64,000 nucleotides of DNA from Zeugodacus cucurbitae (GCF_028554725.1 NC_071671.1:67140001-67204000), one strand, 5' to 3'; shown: positions 35,866-49,582, counted from the first letter of the stretch. A program made the numbers and translations. The notes: generated by a model not told the origin, from the letters alone.

Positions 35866-36020
35866 GAAACGACATTGACATAGTTCAGCGAATAAAAAGA
35901 CGGCGGCTACGCTGGCTAGGTCATGTTGTTTGAATGGACGAAAATGCTCCAGCTCTGAAGTGTTTAAAAGAACAAATGAATGGCGCGGTGTTGTGGACAA
36001 GAAGAAGACTTTGGGTCATG
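35866..36020 (+). pseudogene. Non-LTR retrotransposon (LINE) fragment, C-terminal tail of the polyprotein
   Basis: The plus-strand frame gives DIDIVQRIKRRRLRWLGHVV, then an in-frame TGA, then MDENAPALK. After a frameshift it reads EWRGVVDKKKT. The RRLRWLGHV...M motif is the well-known segment after the reverse transcriptase domain of many LINE polyproteins. The premature stop, the frameshift and the absence of an RT domain show a dead fragment of about 150 bp. The upstream limit is not clear. Confidence 0.75.
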
Positions 36021-37379
36021 TTCCTATAGTTCCACAAAAAAATGCTTCTCTCACAAAAATACTATTCTTTCTTGATCCCACTAAATAACTCCGAAAAAGT
36101 ATCTCAAACCCTCTTAAAAACCCAATGCGACCTCAATCTCAAGCGAACAAAAAACATAGAAACTAATCCAATTCCATTCACACATAGTAAGTAGAACGCC
36201 CGTGCTCGAGCGATTGGACTTAAAGTGCTTTTATCGCTACGACATTCGCTTTCCTCTCGCACTCTCAATTTCCGCACACACACACACACACCCACAAGCT
36301 GAAAGGAAATAATATTTTCAATAGCATAACAAATAGAAAATCTTTACACGTTGGAAAATGGGGCAAAGTTAATAAACGAGGGAAAAAAAACAAATTTGTG
36401 AGAACATATATTGAGAAAGAGAGTGCGAGAGAGTGCCGGGAGAAGAGACGCAAAGAAAACAAAGCAACAGAAGGCAAATGTAAATGCACAGAGGGATTAG
36501 AAAACTAACAAAATGTGATTGCTGTTGGTGATAAAACAAACAACTGAGAAACTAAAGAAAAAGAAGAAAAAAACACAAAAAGAGTACAAGAAACAACAAC
36601 AACATATTGTTTATGCTTCAAATGCATTGATTGCCATGCAAACGTGCGTAGTGCCACGCTGTTGTTGCTATTGTTGTTGTTGTCTGCTGCAGCACACGAA
36701 GCCAAACAAAATCGGTATGCAACTGCAATAACAACAACAACAACGTGGGCAACTACTTTAAGCGGCGCAGGAAACTATTGAAGCATTTTACGAAAGTAGA
36801 AAAAACAACAGCAACAACAACAAACTACAAGCGTAGAATCAATAACAACGCGCTGCAGTGGAGCGGCAAAAGACCGAGTTACAACAACAACAACAAAAAG
36901 AGGAAAACTGCTTGGAAAAAATGCATTAAGTATCTATGAGATACACGCGCGGTCACTGCAGCCATACAAAGATGTGCTATATGGCTGTTGTTGTAGTTTT
37001 TGTTGTTGTTTTTGCTTTTTTTTTAAATGCATATGGTGCGCGGACTTTGTTGTTGTTTGTTCTGGTTTTCATTTTTTTCTTCTTATTTTATTTTGTTGTT
37101 GTTGTTGTTGTTATCGTTCTTTTTTTCCCTTGCTTATAGATTTTCTTTGTATGCACATTTTGGTTTGGCAGCGAGTTGGCTGGGTGTTTGGTATGTAAAT
37201 TATGCTAAAGGCGTCGAATATCGAGTGATCTTCTGCTTCGCTGCACACAAGCTGGAAAAATCATACACTTATGCCGAAAACCCTGCAGGAAAAATATTGG
37301 ATGGTGGAATATATGGATTAAGTTATAGTGAATTCCATAAATCATTATTAGATTTCATTCTTTAAAAAAAATGATACCA
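36021..37379. other. Non-coding DNA with CA and CAA/TTG runs
   Basis: A CA run at about 36276-36291, GA-rich purine sequence at 36400-36480, CAA/TTG triplet runs at 36590-36760 and 37030-37115. No coding exon is recognised. Confidence 0.45.
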
Positions 37380-39724
37380 ACAGAATCCTGTGGACTGGCT
37401 AAAGAGTTAAAAAATGCAAAAAATATTCAACGTTATATTTTTCATGCTTTTTTTGAGTACATAATTTATCAAAACTCTATGATTCTCTATGAAGAACCTA
37501 CATAGTATTCCAAAAAATTATAAATTTCAAATCCAAAGACACCAAAAATTAGTAATTCACCACTTTAACATCATAGAATTTTCCTACACGCCACACATTT
37601 TCCTCCAAAGTCAATTTTCTTTCACCGTCTACGAGTACATTTTTATTCATTCAAGCATGTCCGCTTGCACATATCGACATGAACATATCCTAATATTATG
37701 TTGCTAAGCGCGTACTTTCTAAGATTGGCTGGTAAAATGTTTACATGCTCTCTACGTGCATATCTACATACAAACAACCGACCAACAATAATGTTTAGAC
37801 CCATCTCAAGCCAAACAAGCAACAAGCACATGTTCTTTTGATTGAGTCGCATCATAACGGCGCGAAGATCGATCTTCGAAATTGCTGTGCTTGTCAATTG
37901 TATGACAAATGCCTTGGATGTGTGAAAAATTTATGCATCACTGCATTGGTTGTTGTTGTTTTTTTCTAACAGCAAACAGTTTATTAAAGCAGCAATTCCA
38001 TAAATGCTGAGGGGTCACAACGGCATAACCTCTTTGTGTGGGGAAAGTGCAATTTCTCATATGCACTTGTTGAAAACAGCACTGATCGATGGTTGTGGCA
38101 GTAAATATTTACTCTTTTATACATATGTGTAAAAAAGTCTTAAGTCTTTATTCGTCGAAGATACTTATTGGCGTAATAGAATTTGTCCTTCTCGGAGAAC
38201 TTAAGCGTCATATGATTAATGAGAATTGCCTAAGAGACTGTAATTTGGAGTTGTTTTACTTAACCGGTCCAATTCACATTAAATTTTGAGAGTTTTTTAT
38301 GAAGAGTCAAAAAAGTTCGTACCGACTTAGGTATAAGCACATTTTTTTGTTAAAATTTGATTTCGATATAAAGTGAAATATCTTTTCGACCGACATTCAT
38401 CGTCGAATGATTTTTGTCCGTCTAAGAGAGAAAATTTAACATGGTGCATGTAAAAAATGTCCGCTCAAGGTGGGTGTCCAAGGATATTGATAGGTCAATT
38501 TACTTTTACTTTCATTTACTTCAAAAATACCTTCAAAGACCTCAGTCTCAGCGATTTTTTTTCTGGCGAAACATGTTGGAGCATTGAAAACTGGGAGAAT
38601 CCTCTGTACTACAGATCGTAAAATATTTGGTGGATAAGGCTTCTGGTGATTATAGTCTTACTTTTTCCAAAAAATTCGGTGAAAATTAACCATTTGAATA
38701 TTGAGTATTTTAACTTTTGGGGTGCCATCAATCGTTTGAGCTTTACTTATAATAGATTACTATCGATTAGTGAAATTATGGATCTTAACTGCATCCAATA
38801 TCTCAGGGAGCTGTCTTTCCTAGGCGAAAACTCAAGATCATTTCTCAAAGCTTTTCATGCAAAGTATATAATATCGGATATCAGGAGAAACGGTGTTTCG
38901 TCACCGTTATAATGATACTTCCCATAAAGTTTTATTTAAGTACATTAAAACATGTTATAACATATTGATTGGCTCTTGACGTCTGTATCTCATGCCTTTG
39001 TTACACGATTTATGAAATCTATAAGTGTAATATCATATTTTTTGTTCGCCTCCTTACGAATATAGGGACTCCTTTAAAATTGTTCCTTTATAGTCGAATT
39101 TTAAATTTTATATTATGCCCTGGTCGAAAAGTTCGATTTATGGAAGGAAATTTGTATGAAATTTGACTTCTATTGCCAATTTAAGAGTTCGACTTATGTA
39201 GAACTTCAAGTTATAGAATTTTAAGTTATGGAAGCAAATTTGTATGAGATTTGATTTCTAAATTCCAAAGTTCGAGTTATGGAGATCTTCGACTTATATA
39301 ATGTTAATATTTTTCCAACTTGGACTGAAATAAGAGGAAAATGTAGATTATGTCCATATTTTTTTTTTTTACTTATGACTCAATGATGTAAAATTGGTTT
39401 GGTCCCTCTGAGTGTATTGAAGAACTAACTTTTTATTGAAGCACTAGTTTTTTTTCAATTCGACAATTTTGTCCTACCTTTGTTTGGGAACGTTATATTT
39501 CTCCAGATGTTCTCGCCCTTTCAAGGTTAGAGAAAGGGTCGGTCGACTTATCTAATATCTAGTCGCAAACAAATTTTTCTTTGACTGATATTATTTTAAA
39601 CTTTATCGTTTATAAGATAACTTGAAAGCTAATATACATAAATGATTTCGAGCCAAATACCTGTGTTGTTGTAGTAATTAAAAAAATTAAACTAAAACAC
39701 CAATAGTTTTGAATGAGTCTCTAT
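37380..39724. other. Non-coding AT-rich DNA, no supported gene
   Basis: Unique-looking sequence. Short frames of 60-90 codons have no family resemblance. From 39160 to 39300 the words TTCGA.TTATG and TTTGTATGA.ATTTGA.TTCTA recur, a weak local repeat. Confidence 0.45.
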
Positions 39725-40453
39725 TACTACGTTTATGCTTCATTTCTACACGGTTATATTCTACATCGGTAAAGCCTATAAGCATAAACGGCTACGGCTC
39801 TACGCGAGGTAAATTCTGAATTGAATTAAATTGAGGGCTGCCACGTATTATAAATATCCGTATTTTCCAGATATAAGGGGTGTGCGGCATAAATCGGTTG
39901 AGAAGTGTTCGGGCAGAAATGCACGAGCAAAACCGACCACTGACCGACCCAAAAAAAAGGTTTTTCTACGAAAACCGACTACCCACTCATCGAAGTTTTT
40001 GCAAAAAACCGGTTTTCGCTACACCATCCGACTACCCACACTACCACAGGTGGGCCACAAAAAAAACGGTGCCAAAAAGTAACCAATAACCGGTTACTGT
40101 AGATTAGCCGATTACTACACAGTACCAGGCGTTTGCCGCAAAAATTCGTGGGGAAAAAGGCCGCAAAAAAAAAGTGGGGTAGGGGTTTTTAGCGAAAAAT
40201 TGGCAATACGGGAACCCTGTATATGCAATTTGTCAAAACAATATACACCGACACAAAAAATCAGCTGATTTGACGTTCAACTTAACTCTAAATCCGTTTA
40301 TGCATCCGAGTTAACTCGCCTACATACGTAAAGAAAATGTGTATATTCTATCCGAGTAGATCATTTAACTCGTGATGAAAAAGTGTTTATGCATGTGGAT
40401 TGAACTTACCCGTGTATAATATAACCGAGTAGAAATGAAGCATAAACGTAGTA
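39725..40453. mobile_element. MITE-like element with long terminal inverted repeats, 729 bp
   Basis: The left end starts TACTACGTTTATGCTTCATT at 39725. The complement of the right end (from 40453) starts with the same 20 bases, and similarity continues for roughly 20 more bases (TCTAC, CGGTTATATT, TACA, CGG) with a few mismatches. The flank is TAT on both sides, consistent with a 2-3-bp target duplication. The interior has no transposase. The class is not assigned; a TA-type target would suggest a Tc1/mariner or similar lineage. Confidence 0.75.
39834..40218. mobile_element. Possible nested element inside the 39.7-kb MITE
   Basis: AGGGCTGCCACGTATT at 39834 and the complement of the segment ending at 40218, AGGGTTCCCGTATT, form a short imperfect inverted pair 385 bp apart. 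The interior (repeated ACCGACTACCCAC and CCGGTT words) differs in composition from the outer arms. No target duplication is obvious, so this could instead be the normal interior of the outer element. Confidence 0.3.
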
Positions 40454-42414
40454 TATCATAGAAGGTCAATATTTAAGATTCGAATTCCTTTTTAAATTTT
40501 CGAATTTATATACCATAGATGTATGTAATATTATCATACATATGTAAGTATGTATGTAAATGCAGTTACTTAATTCGCAAAAAGTTTCGAATTTAAAATC
40601 GCATTTAACCGCTTTTCGCCGCGAAATGCGTTGTGAGAGTGGCAATTTAAAAATCTCTTGCACCATTTAAATTAAATAAACTTAAAAGTGTGCAATACTA
40701 CATGGAGGGTGGCCGAGCGAACCCTAGTTTTACGATTGCATCTGTGTATGTATGTACAACGCAAGCAAATATTTAATATGGCGACATTTTCGCTTAATTC
40801 CAAATGCAAGTTGGCATGTATTTTCGCACATACACAGTTGCATACATATATGCATGTATGTATGTACGAGAATTTTTACAGTTAATTACACATACTACAG
40901 TCATCATCATTAATGCATGCTCGATTCTTCAATTAAATCCACCCTCTTGCTTAATTACAATGCCGCAATGTGCATACTCATTGCGAAATGCCAAAAAACT
41001 ACTTACTCATGTTACTCAGATATACATATGTACATACATACATATGTAAGTGTTTAAGCGGAAATGTATGTATATGTGGCTATATGAAAGCATTTCTTCA
41101 TATAAACCCCTGGCTTGCGCTTAGCAAATATGATTCACCACTCGCCTGACTGCATGACTTGTATGCATATATGTGTGTCTCCTCCTCTGCTCGGCTAATC
41201 TGCAAAATTCGTGCGACCATTTTTCATTTTCACTTCAATATGAAAAATCATCAGCCACTTTTGGGGGCGACACATCATGTTGCAGTCTGTGGTTTTCGAG
41301 TTCAGCTCCGCTCAGTTGAGGGTTGGCAAGCGTTGAGGGTTCGAATGCATGCTGAAAAAGCCAAGCTGAGGGGGACTAACCCTCTGCGGCAAGCAGAGCA
41401 ATGCAGTGAACAATAGTAGCAGCAGCAACAGCAACAACAACAAGCATGCTAGGAAATAGATAAGTTGCAATTTTAGTTATGGCGTTGACAAGGATACGAG
41501 CGAATTGCGTGGACGTACTATGGTAGTGCAAATATTTGTAAGAATATAATGGCGAGCAGCACACAAACACACACACATACGCGCATATATATGGCAGAAT
41601 GGTTGAGCCATACAAATGCGTGACAAGTAGTAAACTGTTGTGCATACATTTCTATTTGCCAAACGCACATTTGTCATGTGCGCGGAGCATAAGGGTATTA
41701 GTTGTCATTGCACTGCCCGGAGAGGAGGGGATGCACTGCGTCTCCTGGTGCTTTAACAAATGTGGCATTTGCTTATTGCTGAAATTCCGTTGGCAACCCT
41801 TCGTTCGCAATCACCAGCGTTGCTTTGCAGTTAGTTTCGTTGGTGTTTTGTACTTTTTTGCTGAAAACCACTCAGTATGCATTGCTTATGTTATTAGCCG
41901 AAATCTTCATCAACATTAGCATCATCACCCAAACAATATTAACACGACACTCAAGTGATTTGCAACTGTCTACGCAAAAGTGGGGAGGTTACGAATTCGA
42001 GTGAAGCGATTTTTTGTTGTTTTTGTGTTTTCTCATAAAAATATTTTGGCAGTCGCGTCCATAAGTGCTTAGACTTAAGTGCAAGACATTGGTTGTTTTT
42101 TATGACCATTCATTTATTCGAAGATTCGTCAGAACATTTAGTATGGCGAATCGAACAAACAACTGGTATAAATCAAAGAAGCTGACTTGATCAACTAAAG
42201 ATAGAATCAAAAGAGAGTATTATTCTTAAAATTATTATAAAGAGGTATAACATTTAACTGGATTACTTTGTTGTCTATTTCACTTGTGAATTGTTTGATC
42301 AAGCAGCGTATAGAATTTGACGAGTGCAAAAGAAATCTCGCTAAAATATAAAAAATCGCTGCAAGGAATATGAACTAAAAAATTAAATATATAGTTGTTG
42401 GGCTATCCATATAG
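40454..42414. other. Non-coding DNA
   Basis: Tetranucleotide ATGT/ACAT runs near 40520-40560 and 40850-40870, a CA run at 41565-41580 and CAG/CAA triplets at 41415-41445. No gene is recognised. Confidence 0.45.
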
Positions 42415-43140
42415 TCCCTGGTTAGGTTAGGTTCAAAGGCTGACCTTCGTGGAGGATCATCGTGGAGCTGGACTTGTACAGCTGAAGGTGCCAGTTCATC
42501 GGGATGCTAAAATACTCCTAAATATATATCACAAAAAAGAGCCTATCACACATTTTATGAGGCGGCTAATGTCAGTTCCGCCAAGTTCGCATGGTTCGCC
42601 AAAAGTGGGACAAGAAAAGAAGAACAATGAAAGGTGTTTCCACCTCGCCTTCCTCCTTCCTAGCTTCATCGCATGTATGTTCATTCCGCAGTGTTCAGTG
42701 AGTAGTCTTACTGTTGCGGCAAGGGGAACCTTTTAGAGTGCACGTTGTTCCGCCGACCTCATATTTTCTACTTTGGGCCCAAAGAATCTCACATCCCTGC
42801 AGGTTTTAGTTGCTAACCAGCGTTCCCAAGCTCGCGAGAAGTCCATTGATCCTGTGCTAGAGCACAAGAGCGGGGCCCCGACTCGTACTCAACATTGTGA
42901 AATATGACAACGGGTGCCCTTTCTAGCAAGCGCATCCTCTTTGCAGTTCCCAGCGATTCCGTTGTGACCCGGCACCCAGACAAGTCTGATAGCGAAATAG
43001 CTTAAAATATATTGTCCTAACTAGGCTTCCAATGATATATTTCTGTTTCACTTTGACGATGTAACTATATGGTAAATTATTTCCAAGCTTGGAGAGGCGG
43101 TGGATGCGCTCTAAATTATGATCTGACATGGTAGCGGCTC
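42415..43140 (-). pseudogene. LINE 3' fragment with RNase H motif, minus strand
   Basis: On the minus strand, 42984..42913 encodes LVWVPGHNGIAGNCKEDALA, the C-terminal conserved block of the RNase H domain found in I-, R1- and LOA-type non-LTR retrotransposons (WVPGH.GI.GN..AD.LA), with the usual Asp replaced (ED for AD). Downstream the frame is broken by stops and shifts. The fragment seems to end near CCTAACCTAACC (complement of 42419-42430), a tail often seen at LINE 3' ends. It is 5'-truncated, with no reverse transcriptase domain seen. Confidence 0.75.
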
Positions 43141-46100
43141 CCGAGCATTTTTGTTAGGTCGGAACGATTCTGATAATTGAGATCATTTACTTTTAAGTAC
43201 CTCGAAGAAGCTACAAGTAATCGGAAGCGAAATAAACCAAAATCATCGCGCACTGATTGGTAAAGGTAGGATATTATTAGAAATCAATTTTTTTTAAACT
43301 TTACCAATAATGATAGTAATCTGCAAACGGTTCTGTAAGTAGTCTTTTGAGTCTTCAAGTATATGTTTCCACTTTTTTCGCTCTTAGCAAATGGTATTAA
43401 GCCTACTTCTCATTATCAATCAATTTTTGGAGTCTTCAAGTTTTATTTCAATACTTTCTTTGCTCCTAGCTCCGATTTTCCAAATGTGCGCAGTCTTACT
43501 GCTGATACTTAAGCAATATGAGTGTTGTTTCATGGCCACTAAACGCTCTCCAAAAACTGTCTCCACTGTCGAACCTTGATAATTTCTATAGGAAAGTTAG
43601 TGAGTGACTCACTTAAACTCGAAATATACACATTTTCCTGTGAAAAGGGTTTTCCAACAGACAAATGTAAGTGATAGTAATGAAACTAACACTAATGATA
43701 GTGACGCCAACAGCAACAACAGCACCTAAAGCATTATCATTAAATAAATTATACCACGAGTACCAACATAGACACACTACTGAGATATAACTGTCTACAA
43801 ATGAGTTGCATTTACGCGCACACCAATTTATATGTATATACAATTCTAAGTGTGTGCTTCTCTGCTTATCTGTATGTATGTATGTATGTATGTTTGTATG
43901 CAACACAGTTTTTGCATGACTTTGAAAAACATTCACTGCTGCAAAACAGTCAGTCCGCATCAAAGTCAATTGAAATACCCTCAAATTTAACAAAATTGCC
44001 CAGACATAGTGTATAATTTCAATTTGCGCTGCGCATACAACAGCAACAACAAAGTCATAAAGGCGCACACAAATAAAATTAAATAAAAATCATGCCGTGA
44101 CACACAGACAACCTTACCGTACCAAACAACCCACCAAACAACCAACACGAAAATTTTCGAAACATAAAGTTTTAAGGCTTTTGGCGATGGCAAATTGCCC
44201 GCCGTCGACTTTTACAGCAGCACAGCAACAACAACCACTATCTCATCTAAAGCAGCAGCAGCGGCGGCAGTACGAGCTCATCCTCGCTGGCGTTGAAATG
44301 CTGAGCTGACAGCTGGTGCCTTGCATTGGGGTGAGTTGTTGGCTGATGCTGCTCAACTGTTGAGTGTGTTGGTGGAATTAACAAAAAACAAAAACAAAAA
44401 TACAAGCAAAAAGTAACAAATGTGAGTAATAATAACTTTTTTGTTTTTGTTTTTTTTTGAAGAAAGTAGATAATTTCATTTTTTCTACTAAAGCAAATAA
44501 GTTTTATATTAAAAAAGAGTTTTATAGCTGTCTGCATTATTAGCAAGCAACCGCTCAACGGTGGTGATGGTGGTGTCTGTCCGTACGTCTGACTGCCTGT
44601 CTGTGCAATTGCATATGTATGCGCGCTCCGCCCCCCAGACACGCACTCATCACGCAGCGCACGAGCTCCGCCACTGTCATAATCTCACAAATTAGACGCT
44701 CATCAAAATTTTTTCCGGTATGCCATACGCGGACGTGTACAAAAGTACGGTTGTAAATATGGTTGTTAGTATGTATGTGCGTGTTTGCCTCCTGGCAACT
44801 TCTTGGCGAGCAGGCAGCGTGCAGTCAGCGGTACAAGCTTGCATACAATGCATGTAACAGTCAACAGCCAAGAGGCATGCAAGAATCATGTTGCCATACA
44901 TTTGTATTTTCATGTTGCCACACATCCAACCAACATCATGTGTATGTGGGTGTGTGTGTGCCATTGGCTGCAACGTCCACTTTGATGAATGTTTAGTTGA
45001 GTTGAGCTTTTTTAGCGTTAACTGTAACTTTTTCTGACCATATTTACTCTTGTTGTTGTTACAACAAAATTTGTGTTGTTGTTGTTTGTTGGTGTCTGCC
45101 ACGTCTGTTGCGACGACGTCAACGTTCATTGTGGTTTTCGCTTTACAAAATTTTATCTGCTCGTCCATCATAATATCTATTTGTATGCTGTTATCAGTTT
45201 GTTGTTGTGTTTGTTTGTGTGTATATATATAAGTATGAGTGTGTATCTACAGTCTCTACTACACTTTTTGTTGTTGCTTTACGAACTTTTTGTTGAATTT
45301 TGTTTAATTTTGGGTTGTTGCTGTTAATAATAATGTTGTTTGCTGTGTTGTTTTGTTGTTGTTGCTATCATGTAGCTCACTGCTATGTTGTAAATTTATA
45401 CCGTTGGTTTTTTTTTTTTTGTAAAGTAAAGTTTGTGATACATACACACGCACATATTTGCTGTGTGTTGTTCAGCTTCGGTTTTCATAATGAAATGAAA
45501 CTTATGCGGTTGACCACATGTGACGCCCGAAGTTCTCTCCCGGTCTTCCTATCGATGCGCCCGTCATGCTGCGTCCGCTGGGATCCTAAAAAAAAGTATT
45601 AGGTTGGCGCGCATGCACAGTGTGTTGCAGGCTAATTAAAGAGTTTGGGGTTAGCTTTACATTTTCTGTTTTTGTTTGTGTTTATTCATATTAAGGTAAA
45701 CCGCTTCATGCGGAGCTCAAACATTAATATAATTGGAAAATGGGCGACTTCAAGCTGGGTGTGTTTGTGTGTGTGTGTTGGTCTGCTAAATGTAGTAGCA
45801 GTTATGCTCTGGGGTTTTAAGATTCTCCCACAATATTATAAATATAACTAAAGGAGAGTCAATTTTGTAAATATGTGAAGAATGATAATCTTTTGCTAAT
45901 GTTTCCTTAAACTCGAACTACCAAAATGTCCTTAATATATTGCATTTTATATAGAAATTCTACGCCAAAATCAGATGTTCCCTTTTAATAAAGTACGAAT
46001 TCCAGTTATCATCACAATTAGTATACACTTTAATCGCTCATTCAAGAATATTTCGTAATTCTTATCGATCAATTTGGCTTCACCACTTTGTTACTTGGCA

Positions 46101-46149
46101 ACCCTATTGCTGAACTAGTTGTTTGGTATGCCTTTTTTACACAAATACC
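43141..46149. other. Non-coding DNA
   Basis: Contains a TATG/TGTA tetranucleotide run (43870-43900), CAG/CAA runs (44215-44270), TTG runs (45050-45090, 45350-45365) and a GT run (45760-45778). Frames here are simple-sequence readings. No coding exon or repeat family is recognised. Confidence 0.45.
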
Positions 46150-46570
46150 GCACCCTTCCTTGCGTTAGGTTATGTTGTTTGGCTGTTTCCCTGTGGGAAA
46201 TACACTTAGACTATGAGACACAGTACTTTGTGAAGCCAAGATCCTCCACCTTGATAAGAGACTCGACAAAGCGGCCTGAATCTACTACAAATCTGCAGAG
46301 ATCTTTCACTTTTACTTCCGCAAGTTCGCGCGGTTGTAAGTGACATGTGAGATCTTAGTAATCTTTTTCTTGATCTCGCAAAGATGGAATATTCCGGAAG
46401 AAAATTATTAGATGATGCCACTTCGACCTTCTAGGTCTAGCTTCTACAGCTAGCTTACACTAAGATTTTTAACATAACAGCGTGGATCCCGATGGGACAA
46501 TTATCAGTTAGAACCCCTACGACTAAGAAGGAATTAACTTTGCTAAGGGTGGAGCTTCCTCCATACCAGG
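46150..46570 (-). pseudogene. Second LINE 3'-terminal fragment (post-RNase H region), minus strand
   Basis: The minus-strand conceptual reading across several frames gives a TDNCPIGIHAVMLKI-like block (LINE tails have LTGHC.IG.HA...GI here), then a degraded cysteine knuckle region, then FARSRKRLLRSH, then SLTTAR and a SLQICSRF-like segment. That matches the order found after RNase H in R1/I-type LINE ORF2. Stops and frameshifts abound and no RNase H core is present. The left edge carries a TTAGGTTATG-like tail. The assignment is from the order of weak motifs. Confidence 0.5.
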
Positions 46571-49500
46571 TTAGACAGAAGAGTTGCTTTTATTTATTAA
46601 TTTAACAGCTGAAAGACGGGACAGTTCCATGATATGATATATTTCATTAAGATTTAAATTAAGGTATTTCATAAGCCACAGCAATTTTTCGTGAAAGACT
46701 TCATCAAGTTTATTTGATTGATCTTCTATCCTAACCTCTAAATGATTTTAGGAACTCTGCTCTCCGAATCGTACAACGTTTTATTAGCTCGTGATGTGTT
46801 AAAATTCGTTTCATGTCCTATAGGGTTTGTAGACCCGGTCAAATACACATTCTGAGTACTTTCGGCATGATTATTCAGTTGAATAGTTTGTTGGGTGTAA
46901 AATAGTGCGCTGTAAGTGTATGGTAGAACATAGAGCTCAGTGAATTCCGATTTCGTTCACCTCTAACACTCAACGTAAGATCCAACTGACCAATAAAAAT
47001 TGTTAAAAATTAAACAAAATTAAATTCAGCAGTTAACATCTCTCATTAAAATATTATATGGATAATTTCATGACCACACAAATATTAACAAACTGTATAC
47101 TTGTAAAATCTCATAAATTTTATTTCATAAATATTTCTATATCTATTTATAATTTAAAATTTAACTTTGACTACTTGATTAAATAACCGGTTGCAGTAGC
47201 AGATAGCAAGTAATATGCATTCATTACATCACACATCATTTGAAAAAAGCTTTTGTTTTCAAGTATTCTAATCGTTAAATTATAGGAAATGATAAACAAT
47301 AGCATTAATTACACAATTTGTTAAACATCATTCGCCGTTATGTAAATGTAAATCGTGCCCTATCCATTGACAAATCCGATTAGTCGTGTTAAGCTTAGGT
47401 TAGCTGCATGTAACGGCTGTCACATACACCACCGTTGACTGCCGACTACTGACCTCGGCGTCGTGATAATGCGTTACAAATGACACCGAATATTCATGAA
47501 TTTTAAATGAGCATTACAAGTAAATATGCATGCAGACAAATTGAGAGAGTTAACGGTAGGCGAGCAGCAAAGAATTAAAATTCAAATTGTTTGGTTTTCA
47601 ATGAAGTTTAAAGAAGTGGGAAGTATATTAACATAAGTGACTATAAGATGACAGTATCGGAAGGGGTTTAAAGGAGGTTGTTGTTATATTTTAGGTGTGA
47701 TTCAAAAATGTATTTTTTGTGGAATTGTTCAGCGAAGATTATCACTTTTCTTCTAAAATCGACGCAAATAAGTTAATCAAGTGGCTAGGACTATATGTTT
47801 TATAAAAAAGATTAAGGAGAGGATTTGATTGTGAGTTAAAGCTGTGAAGTCTCTTCAAAAATTATACGAAAATCTCTTGAAAATTATGTTCTTAAAAAAA
47901 ACACGCTCGAACAGCACGATATTAAGTGATAAATGGAGTCTCTTGTAAATAAAGGGTAATTAATAAAAGTAAACAAAATTGAAAACTCGAAATATTCAAT
48001 CCGAATGGCATATACCCACAAACAAAGTGAGTGCAATTGATTATGCGAGCCATATGGCAACCGCTGTGCGGCATCAAAATACAGATAAGCTTGTTCGAAT
48101 GCACTTAAGCGACGTTGAGAAGATGTCAAGCGCAGCTGGATTTCAACATGAGCATCGTCAATGAGACACACGAGGTACTTGTAAATTTGGTGAAGCACCC
48201 TTTGGAGTGCTTTTGAATGATGGCTTATGAATGTAGTCATATTTATTTTAAATATGATACTCTCAACATAATCGTTACAGATATCAAGCAGTTAAATAAA
48301 ATGCATAAACAATTTTATAAAGTCATACCAGCGCTATTATAGGCTGAGCTCTCTTTGTTAAAGTAATACCCATGAATATGAAACTATTGTTTGTTTTGAT
48401 TTAACTTGACTTAATGTCGTAAATTTGGCTTTGACTGCATTAATTTTCGAAGCTAATTATGCATTGAACAATTCACAATGGTTTTGAAAGCAAACTTACT
48501 CGAATATAAAAAGAGTTAAGACACGAACTCGAACACACGTGTTGCGTGTTGGACTATCACGAAATCTACAGGCACTGATTGTCTACCAGATAAATATTAT
48601 AATAAATTACTGATTGCATTCGATTATGTAATCCAATATAAATTATTATTGTAACTGCATTTTACATAATCGGTTAAATTATGGTATAAAGAGTGTGTAA
48701 AGAGGTTAAAAAAAGATTACAAAATATTTGGAATACATAAGTTGGTAAGAATATTAAGTCAATTATTAGAAACTATCGACAATTTTGTATATATAAGGTT
48801 TATAAAATATATTGGAGGATTTACATAATCAGAATCTATAAGCTAACTAAAATGTTAAAAGCGACCTCTTCTATTCTCATCCATATGATTTCTTATATCT
48901 GAGTTCATATTTGGTTCATTTCATTCATATTATAAAAATAAAATTAAATATCGCTACCACAACACTCGATAGGTGGCACTACGGTCGAAATATTTCAATA
49001 AAAACTTATTTAGTTCATTTTCGAGTCACTGATTATTTATTCGATATATGATACTGAATTCGAAAATCTTCTCAAAACTACTCTCCACTTAATATTCAAC
49101 TCATGGTAGGCTCAAGGGTAAACTAGCGTATTCAGTCCGAAATATATTCCAAAAATATAATATCGCTATAGTTCAAGTAGCTCTCTAATTATATTAAAAA
49201 TATGGGCGTTTAAAGATTTTCAGACTAATGGTTTTCCCTATGTCAAATTTAATGACGCTAAATTGTCAGTAGCACAATTTCAAATGTGTTTCATATGATG
49301 CGTCATAACAAACACTCAATTTAAATGTTTTAAAATTCATTATAAATTCATATAAAAACGAAACCTCAAATGTTCCTATTGCTAGGACAAACTACTGTCA
49401 TTAAATTTGACATAGTGAAACCCACACTTTATAAAGGAAATCCAGTAAACGGTTCAAGTCTTTCATAAATATAGATATTTTAAGATGTATGAGGTGAGGT

Positions 49501-49582
49501 GACCGGCTATAATCGCTTAAAGCGGTTCCTACGCCAAATATATATATATGAGGTGAAAATATCTCATAACGATATAAACAAA
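46571..49582. other. Non-coding DNA with one unexplained coding-like island
   Basis: AT-rich and unique-looking. An island at about 48020-48240 is less AT-rich and has a 118-codon minus-strand open frame (48240..47884) with balanced composition; it is discussed in the findings. Nothing else is recognised. Confidence 0.4.
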
